The position numbers were made by a program, and so were the translations under genes. A DNA stretch of 58,272 nucleotides from Alphaproteobacteria bacterium. Its GTDB lineage: Bacteria; Pseudomonadota; Alphaproteobacteria; Sphingomonadales; Kordiimonadaceae. The DNA lies in NCBI GenBank assembly GCA_006226495.1, contig SBGU01000036.1, positions 1-58,272 of the forward strand, given 5' to 3'. The notes under the pieces are model-generated. The model was not told where the DNA came from. It saw only the letters and a list, made by a program, of their open reading frames with translations, and ran no database searches. Shown here piece after piece: positions 43,516 through 53,480 of the stretch (the stretch's first letter is position 1; each line of letters begins with the position of its first letter).

Positions 43516-44031
43516 TCAGCTTATTGCCCGGAGGAACAGGAGCGCGGCATCAAGGTCGAGCATGGGTTCGCGTGTTACCAGGGCGGAAAAATCCGCGACC
43601 GACATCAGAAGCGGTTCGGCCACGATATTGTCCTCGTCCTCGGGTTCTGCCACCCTCCGGCAGTTGCGAGCAATGAAAATATGTTTGCGCGCCGTCGAAT
43701 AGGCGGTGACATACGTGGTCGCCAGCGGCTCGATATCACCGGCATAGCCTGTTTCTTCCAGCAGTTCCTTGCGCGCGGTCTCCAGTGGCGTGTCGCCGGG
43801 CTCGATCATGCCAGCCGGCAGGTCATAGAGGAAACGCCCGGGGCCCGGACGAAACTGCCTGAGCAGCAACACCTGGCCGTCTTCGGTCAGCGCACCGACC
43901 ACCGAAAATTCGGGGTCTTCCTTCACAAAATAGCTGAGCTCCCTGCCCTCAACCGAAAACCGGTGTTCAGCAACCCTGAACCAGGGATTGGCATAAAGTT
44001 CGGTGCGGGAAATATGTTTGGGATCAGACAT
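43516..44031 (-). CDS. NUDIX hydrolase, ADP-ribose pyrophosphatase-like
   Basis: A 171-residue hydrolase whose NUDIX box reads GMIEPGDTPLETARKELLEETGY. It keeps the Gly and the metal-binding Glu-Glu pair, but the first box Glu is Asp and the usual Arg is Lys. The sequence before it (LLRQFRPGPGRFLYDLPAGMIEPG) is like ADP-ribose and UDP-sugar pyrophosphatases. It probably splits a nucleoside diphosphate linked to another moiety. It stands next to rplQ, separated by that gene's terminator. Confidence 0.85.
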   Translation of the reverse strand: MSDPKHISRTELYANPWFRVAEHRFSVEGRELSYFVKEDPEFSVVGALTEDGQVLLLRQFRPGPGRFLYDLPAGMIEPGDTPLETARKELLEETGYAGDIEPLATTYVTAYSTARKHIFIARNCRRVAEPEDEDNIVAEPLLMSVADFSALVTREPMLDLDAALLFLRAIS

Positions 44032-44120
44032 GGACCATCCGGCGTTTGTTGGCGGAAGCCCAGCTTAGGGACTGCGCACAGGCTTGTCGCCCCCGAAACA
44101 CGGATCAGGCGGCATGGCGC

Positions 44121-44153
44121 AAAAAGAAAACGGCCCCGGCAATGCCGGGACCG
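44121..44153 (-). terminator. Terminator after rplQ
   Basis: On the minus strand CGGTCCCGGC pairs with GCCGGGGCCG (one G-U pair) across a three-base loop, followed by TTTTCTTTTTG. It ends the ribosomal-protein/alpha operon 30 bases after the rplQ stop codon. Confidence 0.88.
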
Positions 44154-44183
44154 TCTTCAAACTTTTGCCCGAAGGACCGAAGC

Positions 44184-44606
44184 TTATGCAGCGTCGGCTT
44201 CGTCTTCCATGTCAGCGGTCGGGCCGCTGTCCTGGCCTTTGGCGTCTTCGTTGCGGTCAACGAGCTCGATAACAGCCATCGGCGCGTTGTCGCCATGACG
44301 GAAACCGGCTTTGAGAACGCGGGTGTAGCCGCCGTTACGCTCTTTGTAGCGGTCAGCCAGTTCGTCGAACATCTTGGCAACCAGTTTCTCGTCCTGCAGA
44401 CGGGCAATGGCCAGACGACGGTTGGCGAGGCCACCTTTTTTGGCGATGGTGATCAGTTTTTCAACGATCGGCGCCAGGTCTTTGGCCTTCGGCAGGGTCG
44501 TGACGATCTGCTCGTGCTTGATGAGAGCCTGGGCAAGGTTCATGAACAGAGCCTTACGGTGGCTTACGGTACGGTTCAGCCTACGGCCGGAATTACGGTG
44601 ACGCAT
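44184..44606 (-). CDS. rplQ: 50S ribosomal protein L17
   Basis: The protein is 140 residues, opening [26 protein letters not shown], the conserved L17 start. The tail ([22 protein letters not shown]) is acidic and extends beyond the core. It lies at the exit-tunnel side of the 50S subunit. It is the last gene of the alpha operon, downstream of rpoA with a 137-base gap containing a strong hairpin. Confidence 0.97.
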   Translation of the reverse strand: MRHRNSGRRLNRTVSHRKALFMNLAQALIKHEQIVTTLPKAKDLAPIVEKLITIAKKGGLANRRLAIARLQDEKLVAKMFDELADRYKERNGGYTRVLKAGFRHGDNAPMAVIELVDRNEDAKGQDSGPTADMEDEADAA

Positions 44607-44707
44607 GGGTCTACTCCTATTGCCTGTCCGGCCTTGCGCCCGCCTTTACGTCGGTGGGCATAGTACCGGGAGGTGTCCCTCAATGGGGAGGTTTCAACTA
44701 TAAAGCC

Positions 44708-44730
44708 GGGTCCCGGACCATCCGGAACCC
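44708..44730 (-). promoter_or_regulatory. Strong hairpin in the rpoA-rplQ gap
   Basis: A 10-bp stem (GGGTTCCGGA with TCCGGGACCC on the minus strand, one G-U pair) around a three-base loop, 14 bases after the rpoA stop. There is no T-run after it. It could pause polymerase or stabilise the upstream mRNA. Confidence 0.55.
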
Positions 44731-44743
44731 GACCGGGTTCAGC

Positions 44744-45760
44744 TTAGTAGTCCTGCTCGAGCTTCTTGGCCAGCTCTTCGATATTCTCAGGCGGCCAAGC
44801 CGGGAGTTCCATGCCGAGGCGCAGGCCCATGGAGGCAAGGACTTCCTTGATTTCGTTCAGGGATTTGCGGCCGAAGTTCGGGGTCCGCAGCATTTCGGCT
44901 TCCGTCTTCTGAACGAGATCGCCGATATAGACGATATTGTCGTTCTTCAGGCAGTTGGCCGAACGTACCGAGAGCTCGAGTTCGTCGACTTTGCGGAGGA
45001 GCTGGCGGTTGAAGGCCGGCTCGTCGTCTTCTTCCGACTTGGTGGCTTCTTCCGGCTCGTCGAAGTTGACGAAGATCGAAAGCTGGTCCTGAAGGATGCG
45101 GGCTGCGAAGGCAACTGCATCTTCCGGGGTTACCGTACCGTCGGTTTCGATTTCCATGGTCAGCTTGTCATAGTCAAGAACCTGGCCCTCGCGGGTGTTC
45201 TCAACCTTGTAGCTGACTTTCTTGACCGGGCTATAGAGCGCATCAACCGGAATAAGGCCGATCGGCGCATCTTCCGGACGGTTGCGGTCGGCCGGGACAT
45301 AACCCTTGCCCGACGCCACGGTCAGTTCCATGTTCAGGGTCGCGCCTTCGTCCAGGTGGCAGATCACCAGGTCCTTGTCGAGGATATCGACATCGGCAAC
45401 TTCGCTGATCTGGCCAGCCTTAACTTCGCCCGGGCCGGACGCGGTCAGGTGCAGGCGCTTCGGCAGGTCGCTGGTCACACGGACCGGGAGCTGCTTGATG
45501 TTCAGAACGATGTCGGTCACATCTTCGCGCACGCCCGGAACGGACGAGAACTCGTGCAACACGCCTTCGATCTGGATGCTGGTTACCGCACCGCCCTGCA
45601 GCGACGACAACAGAACACGACGCAGGCCATTGCCCAGGGTCATGCCATAGCCGCGCTCAAGCGGTTCGACAACAAGCTTGGCCTTGCGAAGCGGGTCTGC
45701 ACCCGGCTCGATCGAAAGGCCATTCGGTTTAATTAGTTCCTGCCAGTTCTTCTGGATCAC
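44744..45760 (-). CDS. rpoA: RNA polymerase alpha subunit
   Basis: 338 residues. The N-terminal domain (to about 235) has the dimerisation helix region [25 protein letters not shown]. The C-terminal domain has [50 protein letters not shown], the conserved alpha-CTD that touches UP elements and activators. It follows rpsK after an 85-base gap and precedes rplQ, the standard order. Confidence 0.98.
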   Translation of the reverse strand: MIQKNWQELIKPNGLSIEPGADPLRKAKLVVEPLERGYGMTLGNGLRRVLLSSLQGGAVTSIQIEGVLHEFSSVPGVREDVTDIVLNIKQLPVRVTSDLPKRLHLTASGPGEVKAGQISEVADVDILDKDLVICHLDEGATLNMELTVASGKGYVPADRNRPEDAPIGLIPVDALYSPVKKVSYKVENTREGQVLDYDKLTMEIETDGTVTPEDAVAFAARILQDQLSIFVNFDEPEEATKSEEDDEPAFNRQLLRKVDELELSVRSANCLKNDNIVYIGDLVQKTEAEMLRTPNFGRKSLNEIKEVLASMGLRLGMELPAWPPENIEELAKKLEQDY

Positions 45761-45845
45761 GGTGTAACCCTCGTTTTGGATGACGCATCAAGCGCCAAAG
45801 GATTCGCGCCAATACTCTGTAGTAACTACCCAGTACTCGATATGC

Positions 45846-46235
45846 TTAAACGCGACGGCGTTTCGGCGGGCGGCAACCATTGTGCGGAATCGGCGTTACG
45901 TCGCGGATCGACGTGATAACAAAACCGATGGCCTGCAGCGCGCGCAGAGCGGACTCGCGACCAGCGCCCGGGCCTTTTACTTCCACTTCCAGCGATTTGA
46001 CGCCATGTTCCTGGGCTTTTTTGCCTGCGTCCTCAGCCGCAACCTGTGCAGCGTAAGGGGTCGACTTACGGGAACCCTTGAAACCCATCATGCCGGCGGA
46101 CGACCAGGAAATCGCGTTCCCTTGCACATCCGTAATGGTGATCATCGTGTTGTTGAACGATGCGTTTACGTGAGCCACACCATTGGTGATATTTTTCCGC
46201 TCACGGCGCTTAATGCGACTTGTATCTTTAGCCAT
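45846..46235 (-). CDS. rpsK: 30S ribosomal protein S11
   Basis: 129 residues, complete. The S11 core is [18 protein letters not shown] and [24 protein letters not shown], and the C terminus is [16 protein letters not shown], characteristic of the platform protein that binds 16S helix 45. The gene lies between rpsM (49-base gap) and rpoA. Confidence 0.98.
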   Translation of the reverse strand: MAKDTSRIKRRERKNITNGVAHVNASFNNTMITITDVQGNAISWSSAGMMGFKGSRKSTPYAAQVAAEDAGKKAQEHGVKSLEVEVKGPGAGRESALRALQAIGFVITSIRDVTPIPHNGCRPPKRRRV

Positions 46236-46284
46236 CTCTATCAGACCCTAAATCTTGAGGGAGTCCTAAACAGCAGAACTCTGA

Positions 46285-46653
46285 TTACTTCTTCTTGCCG
46301 GCGATTGCGACCGCTTTGCCCTTGCGGGTACGAGCGTTCGTGTTCGTGCGCTGACCGCGCACCGGCAGTTTGTTACGGTGACGGAGACCACGATAGGTCT
46401 TGAGGTCCATCAGCCGTTTGATGTTCATAGCTACTTCACGACGGAGGTCACCCTCTACCGTGTGTTCATTGTCAATCATTTCACGGATCTGAATTACTTC
46501 AGCATCCGTCAGTTCCGACACGCGACGTTCACGGGGCAGCTCGAGCTTCGAGCAGATTGCCTTGGCCGTGGTGTGGCCAATACCGTGAATATAGGTCAAA
46601 GCGATTTCTACTCGCTTGTTGGTCGGAATGTTAACGCCAGCAATACGCGCCAC
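46285..46653 (-). CDS. rpsM: 30S ribosomal protein S13
   Basis: 122 residues. It opens [25 protein letters not shown], the helix-turn region is present, and it ends in the basic tail [16 protein letters not shown] that reaches the P-site tRNA. It is the first gene of the alpha operon; a near-consensus promoter lies 69 bases upstream. Confidence 0.98.
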   Translation of the reverse strand: MARIAGVNIPTNKRVEIALTYIHGIGHTTAKAICSKLELPRERRVSELTDAEVIQIREMIDNEHTVEGDLRREVAMNIKRLMDLKTYRGLRHRNKLPVRGQRTNTNARTRKGKAVAIAGKKK

Positions 46654-46721
46654 GACCGTTTCTCCTAAGTCAATAGTTCACGACTGTTAGTACAAAACCA
46701 CAGGACGTGTTGAAGCCGGGG

Positions 46722-46749
46722 ATTATATGAACTAACCCCCGTTCGTCAA
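46722..46749 (-). promoter_or_regulatory. Sigma-70 promoter for the alpha operon
   Basis: On the minus strand TTGACG (46749-46744) and a perfect TATAAT (46727-46722) are separated by 16 bases. The first gene downstream is rpsM, 69 bases away. It sits in the 114-base gap between adk and rpsM and should give rpsM-rpsK-rpoA-rplQ independent expression. Confidence 0.75.
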
Positions 46750-46767
46750 CCGTCCAGTGACAGTTTT

Positions 46768-47415
46768 TTACGCAGCCAGGACTGCGTCGATTTGTGCAGC
46801 AACTTCTTCGATGCCGGCCATGCCGTCAACTTGCTGCAAAACACCCTTTTCCGCATAATACGGCAACACCGGCGCGGTCAGGGCGTAATATTCTTCCAAA
46901 CGCTTGCCAACCGTTGCCGCATTGTCGTCCGCACGACGCGAAAATTCCGTACCGCCACACACGTCACACACACCGTCCACCTTCGGCTTCAGGTTGGTGT
47001 CGTGGTAACCGGCTTTACATTTTGCACATGTATAGCGGCCAGAGATTCGATCGACAAGCGCATTGTCGTCGACTTTCATCTCGATAACCGCATCGAGCTT
47101 CAGGCCCTGTGCGTCCAGCATGCCATCGAGGGCTTCAGCCTGCGCCACCGTGCGCGGGAACCCGTCGAGGATAAAACCGTTCTTGCAATCGTCTTCCTGT
47201 ATCCGGTCGCGGATGATGCCGATCACGATATCGTCCGACACCAGTTGGCCCGCTTCCATCTTGGCTTTCGCCTTCAGGCCCATTTCGGTGCCCGCACCGA
47301 CCGCTGCGCGCAGCATGTCGCCGGTGGAAAGCTGGACCAGGCCTTTTTCGCGCTCAATGCGCTGCGCCTGCGTACCCTTGCCGGCGCCCGGCGGTCCAAA
47401 CAGGATTACGATCAT
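46768..47415 (-). CDS. adk: Adenylate kinase
   Basis: 215 residues. The P-loop is LFGPPGAGKGTQAQ, the AMP site is in LSTGDMLRAAV and the LID domain is the zinc type with four Cys (CAKCKAGY...CDVCGG). It interconverts AMP + ATP and two ADP. The ATG overlaps the secY stop by 4 bases, so its translation is coupled to secY. Confidence 0.97.
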   Translation of the reverse strand: MIVILFGPPGAGKGTQAQRIEREKGLVQLSTGDMLRAAVGAGTEMGLKAKAKMEAGQLVSDDIVIGIIRDRIQEDDCKNGFILDGFPRTVAQAEALDGMLDAQGLKLDAVIEMKVDDNALVDRISGRYTCAKCKAGYHDTNLKPKVDGVCDVCGGTEFSRRADDNAATVGKRLEEYYALTAPVLPYYAEKGVLQQVDGMAGIEEVAAQIDAVLAA

Positions 47416-48749
47416 CGATTACGGCCCCCCTTCAGGCGTGCTTTTTTGAGCAGCCCTTCATATTGCTGGGCCATCAGATGCGAATGGATTTGCGACACCG
47501 TATCCATGGTCACGTTCACCACGATCAGAAGGCTCGTGCCACCCAGGTAGAAGGGAACGGCGGCCTGGCTGATCAGGAGTTCCGGCAGCGCACACACAAT
47601 CGCGAGGTAGGCGGAGCCGATAACGGTCAGGCGGGTCAGGACATAATCCAGGTATTCTGCGGTACGCTTGCCCGGGCGGATGCCAGGGATGAAGCCACCA
47701 TGCTTCTTCAGGTTATCCGCGGTGTCTTCCGGGTTGAACTGGATCGCGGTGTAGAAGAAGCAGAAGAAAACAATCAGGGCCACATAGAGGGCGATATAGA
47801 GCGGCCGGCCCGGCTGCAGGATCGCCGTGATGGTGCCCAGCCACTCGGGACCACCGCTTTGCGAATAGAAGTTCGCAACAGTCAGCGGCATCAGGAGGAG
47901 CGAGCTTGCGAAGATCGGCGGAATAACGCCGGCCACGTTCAGCTTCAAGGGCAGGTGCGACTTGTCGCCCTGGTACATGCGGTTGCCCTGCTGGCGTTTG
48001 GGATACTGGATCACAACGCGGCGCTGGGCGCGCTCGCACAGCACGATGAACCAGATGACCGCAGCAGCACCAATGAGGAGCGCCAGCAGCACACCGAGCG
48101 ACAGCGAACCGGCACGGTTCAGTTCAAAGGCCTGGGCCAGGTGGCCCGGAAGGTTGGCAACGATACCGGCGAAAATGATCAGCGAAATGCCGTTGCCGAT
48201 GCCGCGCTGGGTGATCTGTTCACCGAGCCACATCAGGAACATGGTGCCGCCCACAAGGGTGACAACCGTGGTAAACTCGAAGAACATGCCCGGGTTCACA
48301 ACCACACCCGGCTGGCCTTCAAGGCTGGCAGCAACGCCGTAACCCTGGACGATGGTCAGGAGCACGGTGCCGTAACGGGTGTACTGGTTGATCTTCTTGC
48401 GCCCCTGCTCACCTTCCTTCTTCAGGTTACCGAGACCCGAATGCATGGTGGTCAGGAGCTGCATGATGATGGAGGCCGAGATATAGGGCATGATGCCGAG
48501 GGTGATGATGGACATCCGCTTCAGCGCACCCCCGGAGAAGGTATTCACCATATCCAGGAAACCGCCACCCAGGTTCGCAAACATGCGCGAAAGTGCGCCT
48601 GCATCGATGCCCGGCAACGGAATATAAGTGCACAACCGGTACACAATGAGTGCACCCAGGGCGAACCAAATTCGCTTTTTCAGTTCCTCGGCCTTGCCGA
48701 TGGACGCAAAGCTAAAATTGGACGCAAGTTGTTCTGCAGCGGATGCCAT
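47412..48749 (-). CDS. secY: Preprotein translocase subunit SecY
   Basis: 445 residues with ten predicted transmembrane helices. The opening AEELKKRIWFALGALIVYRLCTYIPLPGID and the loop GGTMFLMWLGEQITQRGIGNGISLIIFAGIV are the SecY signatures, and the cytoplasmic loop FIPGIRPGKRTAEYLDYVL contacts SecA and the ribosome. The gene is between rplO and adk as usual for the spc operon. Confidence 0.98.
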   Translation of the reverse strand: MASAAEQLASNFSFASIGKAEELKKRIWFALGALIVYRLCTYIPLPGIDAGALSRMFANLGGGFLDMVNTFSGGALKRMSIITLGIMPYISASIIMQLLTTMHSGLGNLKKEGEQGRKKINQYTRYGTVLLTIVQGYGVAASLEGQPGVVVNPGMFFEFTTVVTLVGGTMFLMWLGEQITQRGIGNGISLIIFAGIVANLPGHLAQAFELNRAGSLSLGVLLALLIGAAAVIWFIVLCERAQRRVVIQYPKRQQGNRMYQGDKSHLPLKLNVAGVIPPIFASSLLLMPLTVANFYSQSGGPEWLGTITAILQPGRPLYIALYVALIVFFCFFYTAIQFNPEDTADNLKKHGGFIPGIRPGKRTAEYLDYVLTRLTVIGSAYLAIVCALPELLISQAAVPFYLGGTSLLIVVNVTMDTVSQIHSHLMAQQYEGLLKKARLKGGRNR

Positions 48750-48799
48750 ATACGCCTACTCCAGCCCCTTTATCAGATTATCTCGGCCTACTTTTTTGC

Positions 48800-49258
48800 T
48801 TAGGCAGCGACAGTGATCTTGCCACCAGCTTTCTCAACGGCTTCAACAGCCGCTTTGGAAGCACCGTCGACAGAGATGTCGACTTTGGCGGTCAGTTCAC
48901 CTTTGGCCAGCAGACGCACGCCATCGAGCACTTTGCCAACCACGCCGGCAGCTACCAGCGTTTCGACCGTGATCGGGTTCTTTACGTCCAGCTTGCCATC
49001 GTCGATCGCCTTCTGAAGGCGGCCGAGGTTCAGGACCTGGTATTCCTTGCGGTTCAGGCTCTTGAAACCACGCTTCGGCAGACGACGGTAGATCGGCATC
49101 TGGCCACCCTCGAAGCCGCTGATCGCGACGCCCGAACGGGATTTCTGGCCTTTAACACCCACGCCACCGGTTTTGCCCTTGCCGGAACCGATACCGCGAC
49201 CAATACGGACGGCGCCTTTGCGCGCGCCCTCATTGTCACGAAGTTGGTTGATTTTCAT
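48800..49258 (-). CDS. rplO: 50S ribosomal protein L15
   Basis: 152 residues. The N terminus, [32 protein letters not shown], is the Gly-rich extension of L15, followed by [18 protein letters not shown]. There are two adjacent ATG codons (49261 and 49258). The second has better spacing to GGAG and gives the usual start. 24 bases separate it from rpmD. Confidence 0.97.
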   Translation of the reverse strand: MKINQLRDNEGARKGAVRIGRGIGSGKGKTGGVGVKGQKSRSGVAISGFEGGQMPIYRRLPKRGFKSLNRKEYQVLNLGRLQKAIDDGKLDVKNPITVETLVAAGVVGKVLDGVRLLAKGELTAKVDISVDGASKAAVEAVEKAGGKITVAA

Positions 49259-49284
49259 CATACTTCTCCAAACGCGCCTGTGGC

Positions 49285-49470
49285 TTAGTCTTCAACGCGC
49301 ACCAGGTGGTGAACCTTGTTGATCATGCCACGAACGGCCGGGGTATCTTCCAGCTCGCGCGTCTTGTGCATTTTGTTAAGACCCAGGCCGACCAGCGTAG
49401 CACGCTGATCTTCCCTACGGCGGATCGGGCTACCGATCTGGGTTACCTTAATCGTTTTCTTCGCAGCCAT
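49285..49470 (-). CDS. rpmD: 50S ribosomal protein L30
   Basis: 61 residues. [50 protein letters not shown] is the compact L30 fold. It lies between rpsE (6-base gap) and rplO, normal for the spc operon. Confidence 0.96.
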   Translation of the reverse strand: MAAKKTIKVTQIGSPIRRREDQRATLVGLGLNKMHKTRELEDTPAVRGMINKVHHLVRVED

Positions 49471-49476
49471 CGGTCA

Positions 49477-50049
49477 TTACTCCGCTTGTGCAGCGTCGTC
49501 AGCGGCTTCGTCAGCACCGGCGACTTTCACGTCACCACGGCGCGCGACGATGTCGGCGACTTTCTTGCCACGCTTGGCAGCAATCTGACGCGGCGAATTC
49601 TGGTTCACCAGCGCATCGATCGTCGCCCGCACCATGTTGTACGGGTTCGACGAACCCTGCGACTTGGTCACGACGTCCTGTACACCCAGTGCTTCAAACA
49701 CTGCGCGCATCGGACCGCCGGCGATGATACCGGTACCGGCAACTGCGGTACGGATCAGCACACGACCAGCGCCGTGACGACCACGGATGTCATGGTGCAG
49801 GGTCCGGCCTTCGCGGAGCGGGACGCGGATCATGTTTTTCTTGGCAGCTTCGGTTGCCTTGCGGATAGCTTCCGGCACTTCACGTGCCTTGCCATTGCCG
49901 AAGCCAACACGGCCACGCTGGTCACCTACTACTACGAGAGCAGCAAAACCAAAGCGCCGGCCACCTTTTACTACCTTGGCCACACGGTTGATGTGGACAA
50001 GCTTCTCAATCAGTTCGCTTTCTTCGCGATTGCGTTCGGGGCGTGCCAT
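49477..50049 (-). CDS. rpsE: 30S ribosomal protein S5
   Basis: 190 residues. The double-stranded RNA-binding-like N domain has [24 protein letters not shown], and the second domain contains [30 protein letters not shown]. The C-terminal extension, [16 protein letters not shown], is acidic and longer than the E. coli form (167 residues). Confidence 0.97.
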   Translation of the reverse strand: MARPERNREESELIEKLVHINRVAKVVKGGRRFGFAALVVVGDQRGRVGFGNGKAREVPEAIRKATEAAKKNMIRVPLREGRTLHHDIRGRHGAGRVLIRTAVAGTGIIAGGPMRAVFEALGVQDVVTKSQGSSNPYNMVRATIDALVNQNSPRQIAAKRGKKVADIVARRGDVKVAGADEAADDAAQAE

Positions 50050-50077
50050 TGGACGTTCCTTTTCCTTCTCTCGAGCC

Positions 50078-50434
50078 TTAGAAATCCAAGCCGCCTTCGC
50101 GCGCTGCTTCAGCCAGTGCTTTTACACGGCCATGGTACAGGAACGCACCACGGTCGAACACGACCTGAGCAACGCCGGCAGCTTTCGCACGCTCGGCAAT
50201 CAGCTGACCAACCTTCGTGGCTGCGCCGATGTTCGACGTAGCATCTTCACGCAGGTCCTTCTCGACGGTGGAGGCAGCGGCAAGCGTCACGCCTTTTACA
50301 TCGTCAATAATCTGCGCATAGATATGCTGGTTGGTACGGTGAACAGAAAGACGCGGCCGCCCGAAGCTCTTCTTGCGAAGTTGAGTCCGGTTGCGCAGAC
50401 GGCGCCGTTCAACAAGTTTGTTAGTGGAAGCCAT
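50078..50434 (-). CDS. rplR: 50S ribosomal protein L18
   Basis: 118 residues, normal size. [19 protein letters not shown] and the C-terminal [26 protein letters not shown] are the 5S-rRNA-binding L18 motifs. The ATG at 50434 is preferred to GTG at 50443 because GGGTGG lies six bases upstream and the length then fits. Confidence 0.96.
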   Translation of the reverse strand: MASTNKLVERRRLRNRTQLRKKSFGRPRLSVHRTNQHIYAQIIDDVKGVTLAAASTVEKDLREDATSNIGAATKVGQLIAERAKAAGVAQVVFDRGAFLYHGRVKALAEAAREGGLDF

Positions 50435-50446
50435 TGTTGCCACCCA

Positions 50447-50980
50447 TTACTTCTTCTTACCTTCCTTACGGAAGATATATTCGCCCTGGTATTTGATACC
50501 TTTGCCTTTGTAAGGCTCAGGCTTGCGGAACTCACGGATCTTGGCCGCCGTCTCACCGACTTGTTGTTTGTCGATGCCGGAGATGATGATCGTCGTCTGG
50601 TCCGGGGTCTCGATCTTGATACCCTGGGGAACCGGGAAGTCGATATCATGGCTGTAGCCAAGCTGCAGGTTCAGAGCCGAGCCCTTCATCTGCGCACGGT
50701 AACCAACACCGTTGATCTCGAGACGACGGCTGAAACCGTTCGTAACGCCTTCAAACATGTTGGAAACCATGGTGCGCTGCATGCCCCACATGGAGCGGGC
50801 GCGTTTGGTTTCGTTTACGGGTTTCACGGTGATGCCGGCTTCGCCCTGGGTTACTTCAACCTCAGGAACGAAAGTCATCGCCAGTTCACCCTTCGGGCCT
50901 TTGACCGTGAGGTCGTTACCGCTCAAGGAAGCGGTCACGCCGGACGGAATCGCCACAGGCTTCTTACCGATACGGGACAT
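50447..50980 (-). CDS. rplF: 50S ribosomal protein L6
   Basis: 177 residues. Two L6 domains: [14 protein letters not shown] in the first, and [43 protein letters not shown] in the second, whose end is the most conserved segment. Placed between rplR and rpsH. Confidence 0.98.
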   Translation of the reverse strand: MSRIGKKPVAIPSGVTASLSGNDLTVKGPKGELAMTFVPEVEVTQGEAGITVKPVNETKRARSMWGMQRTMVSNMFEGVTNGFSRRLEINGVGYRAQMKGSALNLQLGYSHDIDFPVPQGIKIETPDQTTIIISGIDKQQVGETAAKIREFRKPEPYKGKGIKYQGEYIFRKEGKKK

Positions 50981-50995
50981 AACTTCTCCCCTTCC

Positions 50996-51394
50996 TTAGA
51001 ATACGGTGCAAAGGATTTCGCCGCCCACGTTGTTCTCGCGCGCTTCAGCGTCGGAGAGAACACCCTTCGGGGTGGAGACGATCGAAATACCAAGGCCGTT
51101 GTGAACACGAGGCAGGTCGCGAACCGAGCTGTATACACGGCGGCCCGGCTTGGACACACGATTGATCGTGCGGATTACCGGTTCACCTTCGTGATACTTG
51201 AGCTCGATAGTGATTTCGGACTTGTTATTGTCCAGATCAACACGCGAATACCCACGGATATAACCTTCACGCGACAGCACGTCCAGAATACGCTCGCGCG
51301 TCTTGGATGCAGGCGTGGAAACAACGGTTTTGCGAGCTTGCAGACCGTTGCGGATACGGGTCAGCATATCGCCGATCGGATCAGTCATCGACAT
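50996..51394 (-). CDS. rpsH: 30S ribosomal protein S8
   Basis: 132 residues. [18 protein letters not shown] at the N terminus and the C-terminal [26 protein letters not shown] are conserved S8 sequences contacting 16S helices 21 and 25. In E. coli S8 represses the spc operon; the target here was not found. Start at 51394 or the in-frame ATG six bases later. Confidence 0.98.
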   Translation of the reverse strand: MSMTDPIGDMLTRIRNGLQARKTVVSTPASKTRERILDVLSREGYIRGYSRVDLDNNKSEITIELKYHEGEPVIRTINRVSKPGRRVYSSVRDLPRVHNGLGISIVSTPKGVLSDAEARENNVGGEILCTVF

Positions 51395-51406
51395 GAGCCT
51401 ACCCCC

Positions 51407-51712
51407 TTACCAGCTTGACTTGACGACGCCGGGAATCTTGCCCGCGGAGCCAAGCTCGCGGAACGTGATCCGGCACATCTTGAATTTACGATAGTTGCCA
51501 CGCGGACGACCGGTTACTTCGCAACGATTGCGAAGGCGGGTGCGGGCACCGTTACGCGGCAGTGCGGCGAGCTGCATTGCAGCCATCCAACGCTCGTCAT
51601 CGCCAGCTTCACGATCGTAAACCTGTGCTTTGAGCGCTGCACGCTTGGCAGCATACTTGGCTACCAGCTTCGCACGCCGTTCGTTCTTGTTGATGGCGCT
51701 TTTCTTAGCCAT
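51407..51712 (-). CDS. rpsN: 30S ribosomal protein S14
   Basis: 101 residues, the long zinc-free form. [26 protein letters not shown] at the N terminus and [39 protein letters not shown] at the end are the S14 motifs; the CxxC pairs of zinc S14 are absent. Confidence 0.98.
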   Translation of the reverse strand: MAKKSAINKNERRAKLVAKYAAKRAALKAQVYDREAGDDERWMAAMQLAALPRNGARTRLRNRCEVTGRPRGNYRKFKMCRITFRELGSAGKIPGVVKSSW

Positions 51713-51735
51713 ATCAAAACCCTCCTGGCTTGCCG

Positions 51736-52287
51736 TTATTTCTTGAACGGCATGTCAAAACCGGCCAGAAGCGCACGCGCTTCGTCATCGGTCTTGGCCG
51801 TGGTGCAGATGATGATGTCCATCCCGCGAACCTGATCTACGTTGTCGTAGTTGATTTCGGGGAACACCAGTTGTTCCTTCAGACCCATTGCATAGTTGCC
51901 ACGACCGTCGAACGACTTGGGGTTTACGCCCTGGAAGTCGCGAACGCGCGGCAGTGCAATGGTGACCAGGCGGTCGAGAAACTCGTACATGCGCTCGGCG
52001 CGCAGCGTTACCTTCACACCGATCGGCATGCCTTCACGCAGCTTGAAACCTGCGATCGACTTGCGAGCGATGGTAACGACCGGTTTCTGGCCCGAAATCG
52101 CAGCGATCTCGGCAACTACCTTGTCGATCTTTTTCTTGTCCTGGACAGCGTCACCAACACCGACGTTGATCACGATCTTGTCGAGGCGCGGAACCTGCAT
52201 CGGGTTCGTATAGCCGAACTGCTCGGTCAGAGAAGCGCGGACTTTTTCTTCGTAGGTCTTACGAAGACGCGGCTGTGCATTAGCCAT
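51736..52287 (-). CDS. rplE: 50S ribosomal protein L5
   Basis: 183 residues. [46 protein letters not shown] and [35 protein letters not shown] are L5 landmarks for 5S rRNA binding and the A/P-site region. It overlaps rplX by 8 bases. Confidence 0.98.
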   Translation of the reverse strand: MANAQPRLRKTYEEKVRASLTEQFGYTNPMQVPRLDKIVINVGVGDAVQDKKKIDKVVAEIAAISGQKPVVTIARKSIAGFKLREGMPIGVKVTLRAERMYEFLDRLVTIALPRVRDFQGVNPKSFDGRGNYAMGLKEQLVFPEINYDNVDQVRGMDIIICTTAKTDDEARALLAGFDMPFKK

Positions 52288-52597
52288 TGATCACCTCCCC
52301 GGACTTCTTCGCAAAGCGAACCTTGCGACCGTCTTCGAGAATTTTGAATCCTACGCGGGTCGGAGCGCCATCTTTCGGGTCCTCGATCATGAGGTTGGAA
52401 AGCTGGATCGGCGCTTCTTTCGTTTCGATACCACCCGCACTTACCTGCGTCGGACGGTTATGCTTCTTGATCAGGTTGACACCCGATACAACAGCACGGC
52501 CTTCGCTCGGCAGGACAGACAGGATCTCGCCACGCTTGCCTTTGTCTTTGCCGGCAACCACAACGACCTTGTCACCTTTTTTCAGTTTCGCGGCCAT
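52280..52597 (-). CDS. rplX: 50S ribosomal protein L24
   Basis: 105 residues. A KOW motif is at the start ([25 protein letters not shown]), then [13 protein letters not shown]. It is an assembly initiator of the 50S subunit. The gene abuts rplN (no gap) and overlaps rplE. Confidence 0.97.
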   Translation of the reverse strand: MAAKLKKGDKVVVVAGKDKGKRGEILSVLPSEGRAVVSGVNLIKKHNRPTQVSAGGIETKEAPIQLSNLMIEDPKDGAPTRVGFKILEDGRKVRFAKKSGEVING

Positions 52598-52966
52598 TTA
52601 CAGTACCTCCGGTGCAAGCGAGATGATCTTCATATGCTTCTTTGCACGCAGTTCACGCACAACCGGCCCGAAGATACGGGTACCGATCGGCTCATGTTTC
52701 TTGTCTACAAGCACAGCGGCGTTGCGGTCGAAACGGATGGCGGTGCCGTCCGGACGACGTACTTCTTTCGCGGTGCGAACGATGACGGCGCGATGCACGT
52801 CACCCTTTTTTACACGACCCCGCGGGATCGCTTCCTTTACGGAGACGACGATGATGTCGCCTACCCCGGCAGTTTTGCGCTTGGACCCGCCAAGCACTTT
52901 AATGCACTGCACCCTCTTGGCCCCGGAGTTGTCGGCCACGTCGAGGTTCGTTTGCATCTGAATCAT
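52598..52966 (-). CDS. rplN: 50S ribosomal protein L14
   Basis: 122 residues. [30 protein letters not shown] at the start and [23 protein letters not shown] in the middle mark L14, at the interface contacting L19 and the 30S head. The 52 bases before it to rpsQ hold no gene. Confidence 0.98.
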   Translation of the reverse strand: MIQMQTNLDVADNSGAKRVQCIKVLGGSKRKTAGVGDIIVVSVKEAIPRGRVKKGDVHRAVIVRTAKEVRRPDGTAIRFDRNAAVLVDKKHEPIGTRIFGPVVRELRAKKHMKIISLAPEVL

Positions 52967-53018
52967 GGGTAGTACCCTCTAATTACACGTTGCTGACGAA
53001 TAGCAAGAAGGTGAGGCC

Positions 53019-53255
53019 TTAGGCCTCACCGCCGACTACGCGCCAGGTCTTCAGTTTCGAGATGGGACGGCATTCCTCGATACGGACTGTGTCCCCAACC
53101 TGAATTTGGTTGCTCTCGTCATGAGCGTGGTACTTCTTAGAGCGTCGAATAATTTTGTCAAGCAAAGGATGCTTGATGCGACGTTCTACTTTCACAACAA
53201 TGGTTTTTTCGCCTTTGTTGCTGACCACTACACCTTGCAGAATACGCTTTGGCAT
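53019..53255 (-). CDS. rpsQ: 30S ribosomal protein S17
   Basis: 78 residues. [46 protein letters not shown] shows the OB-fold core of S17, followed by [17 protein letters not shown]. It is 12 bases downstream of rpmC. Confidence 0.97.
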   Translation of the reverse strand: MPKRILQGVVVSNKGEKTIVVKVERRIKHPLLDKIIRRSKKYHAHDESNQIQVGDTVRIEECRPISKLKTWRVVGGEA

Positions 53256-53267
53256 GGGTTATACTCC

Positions 53268-53459
53268 TTACGCCTCAGCCGATTGGCCCAGGATCGTTTT
53301 GATGCGCGCGATATCGCGACGCAGCTCACGAACACGGGCGGTATTTTCCAGTTGCCCGGCCGCAGCCTGAAAACGCAGATTGAACTGCTCTTTTTTCAGG
53401 TTAACAAGCTCTTCACGGAGCTCGTCTTGCGACTTGGCACGAAGATCAGCTGCCTTCAT
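53268..53459 (-). CDS. rpmC: 50S ribosomal protein L29
   Basis: 63 residues, two helices. [52 protein letters not shown] is the L29 pattern. It lies near the exit tunnel and binds trigger factor and SRP with L23. Confidence 0.97.
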   Translation of the reverse strand: MKAADLRAKSQDELREELVNLKKEQFNLRFQAAAGQLENTARVRELRRDIARIKTILGQSAEA

Positions 53460-53480
53460 TTCCTTAGTCTCCGTTCAAAC

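Noticed and set aside
49787-51418. A 543-codon plus-strand open frame over rpsE to rpsH
   Set aside because: It crosses several conserved ribosomal genes in antisense and has no protein-family signal.
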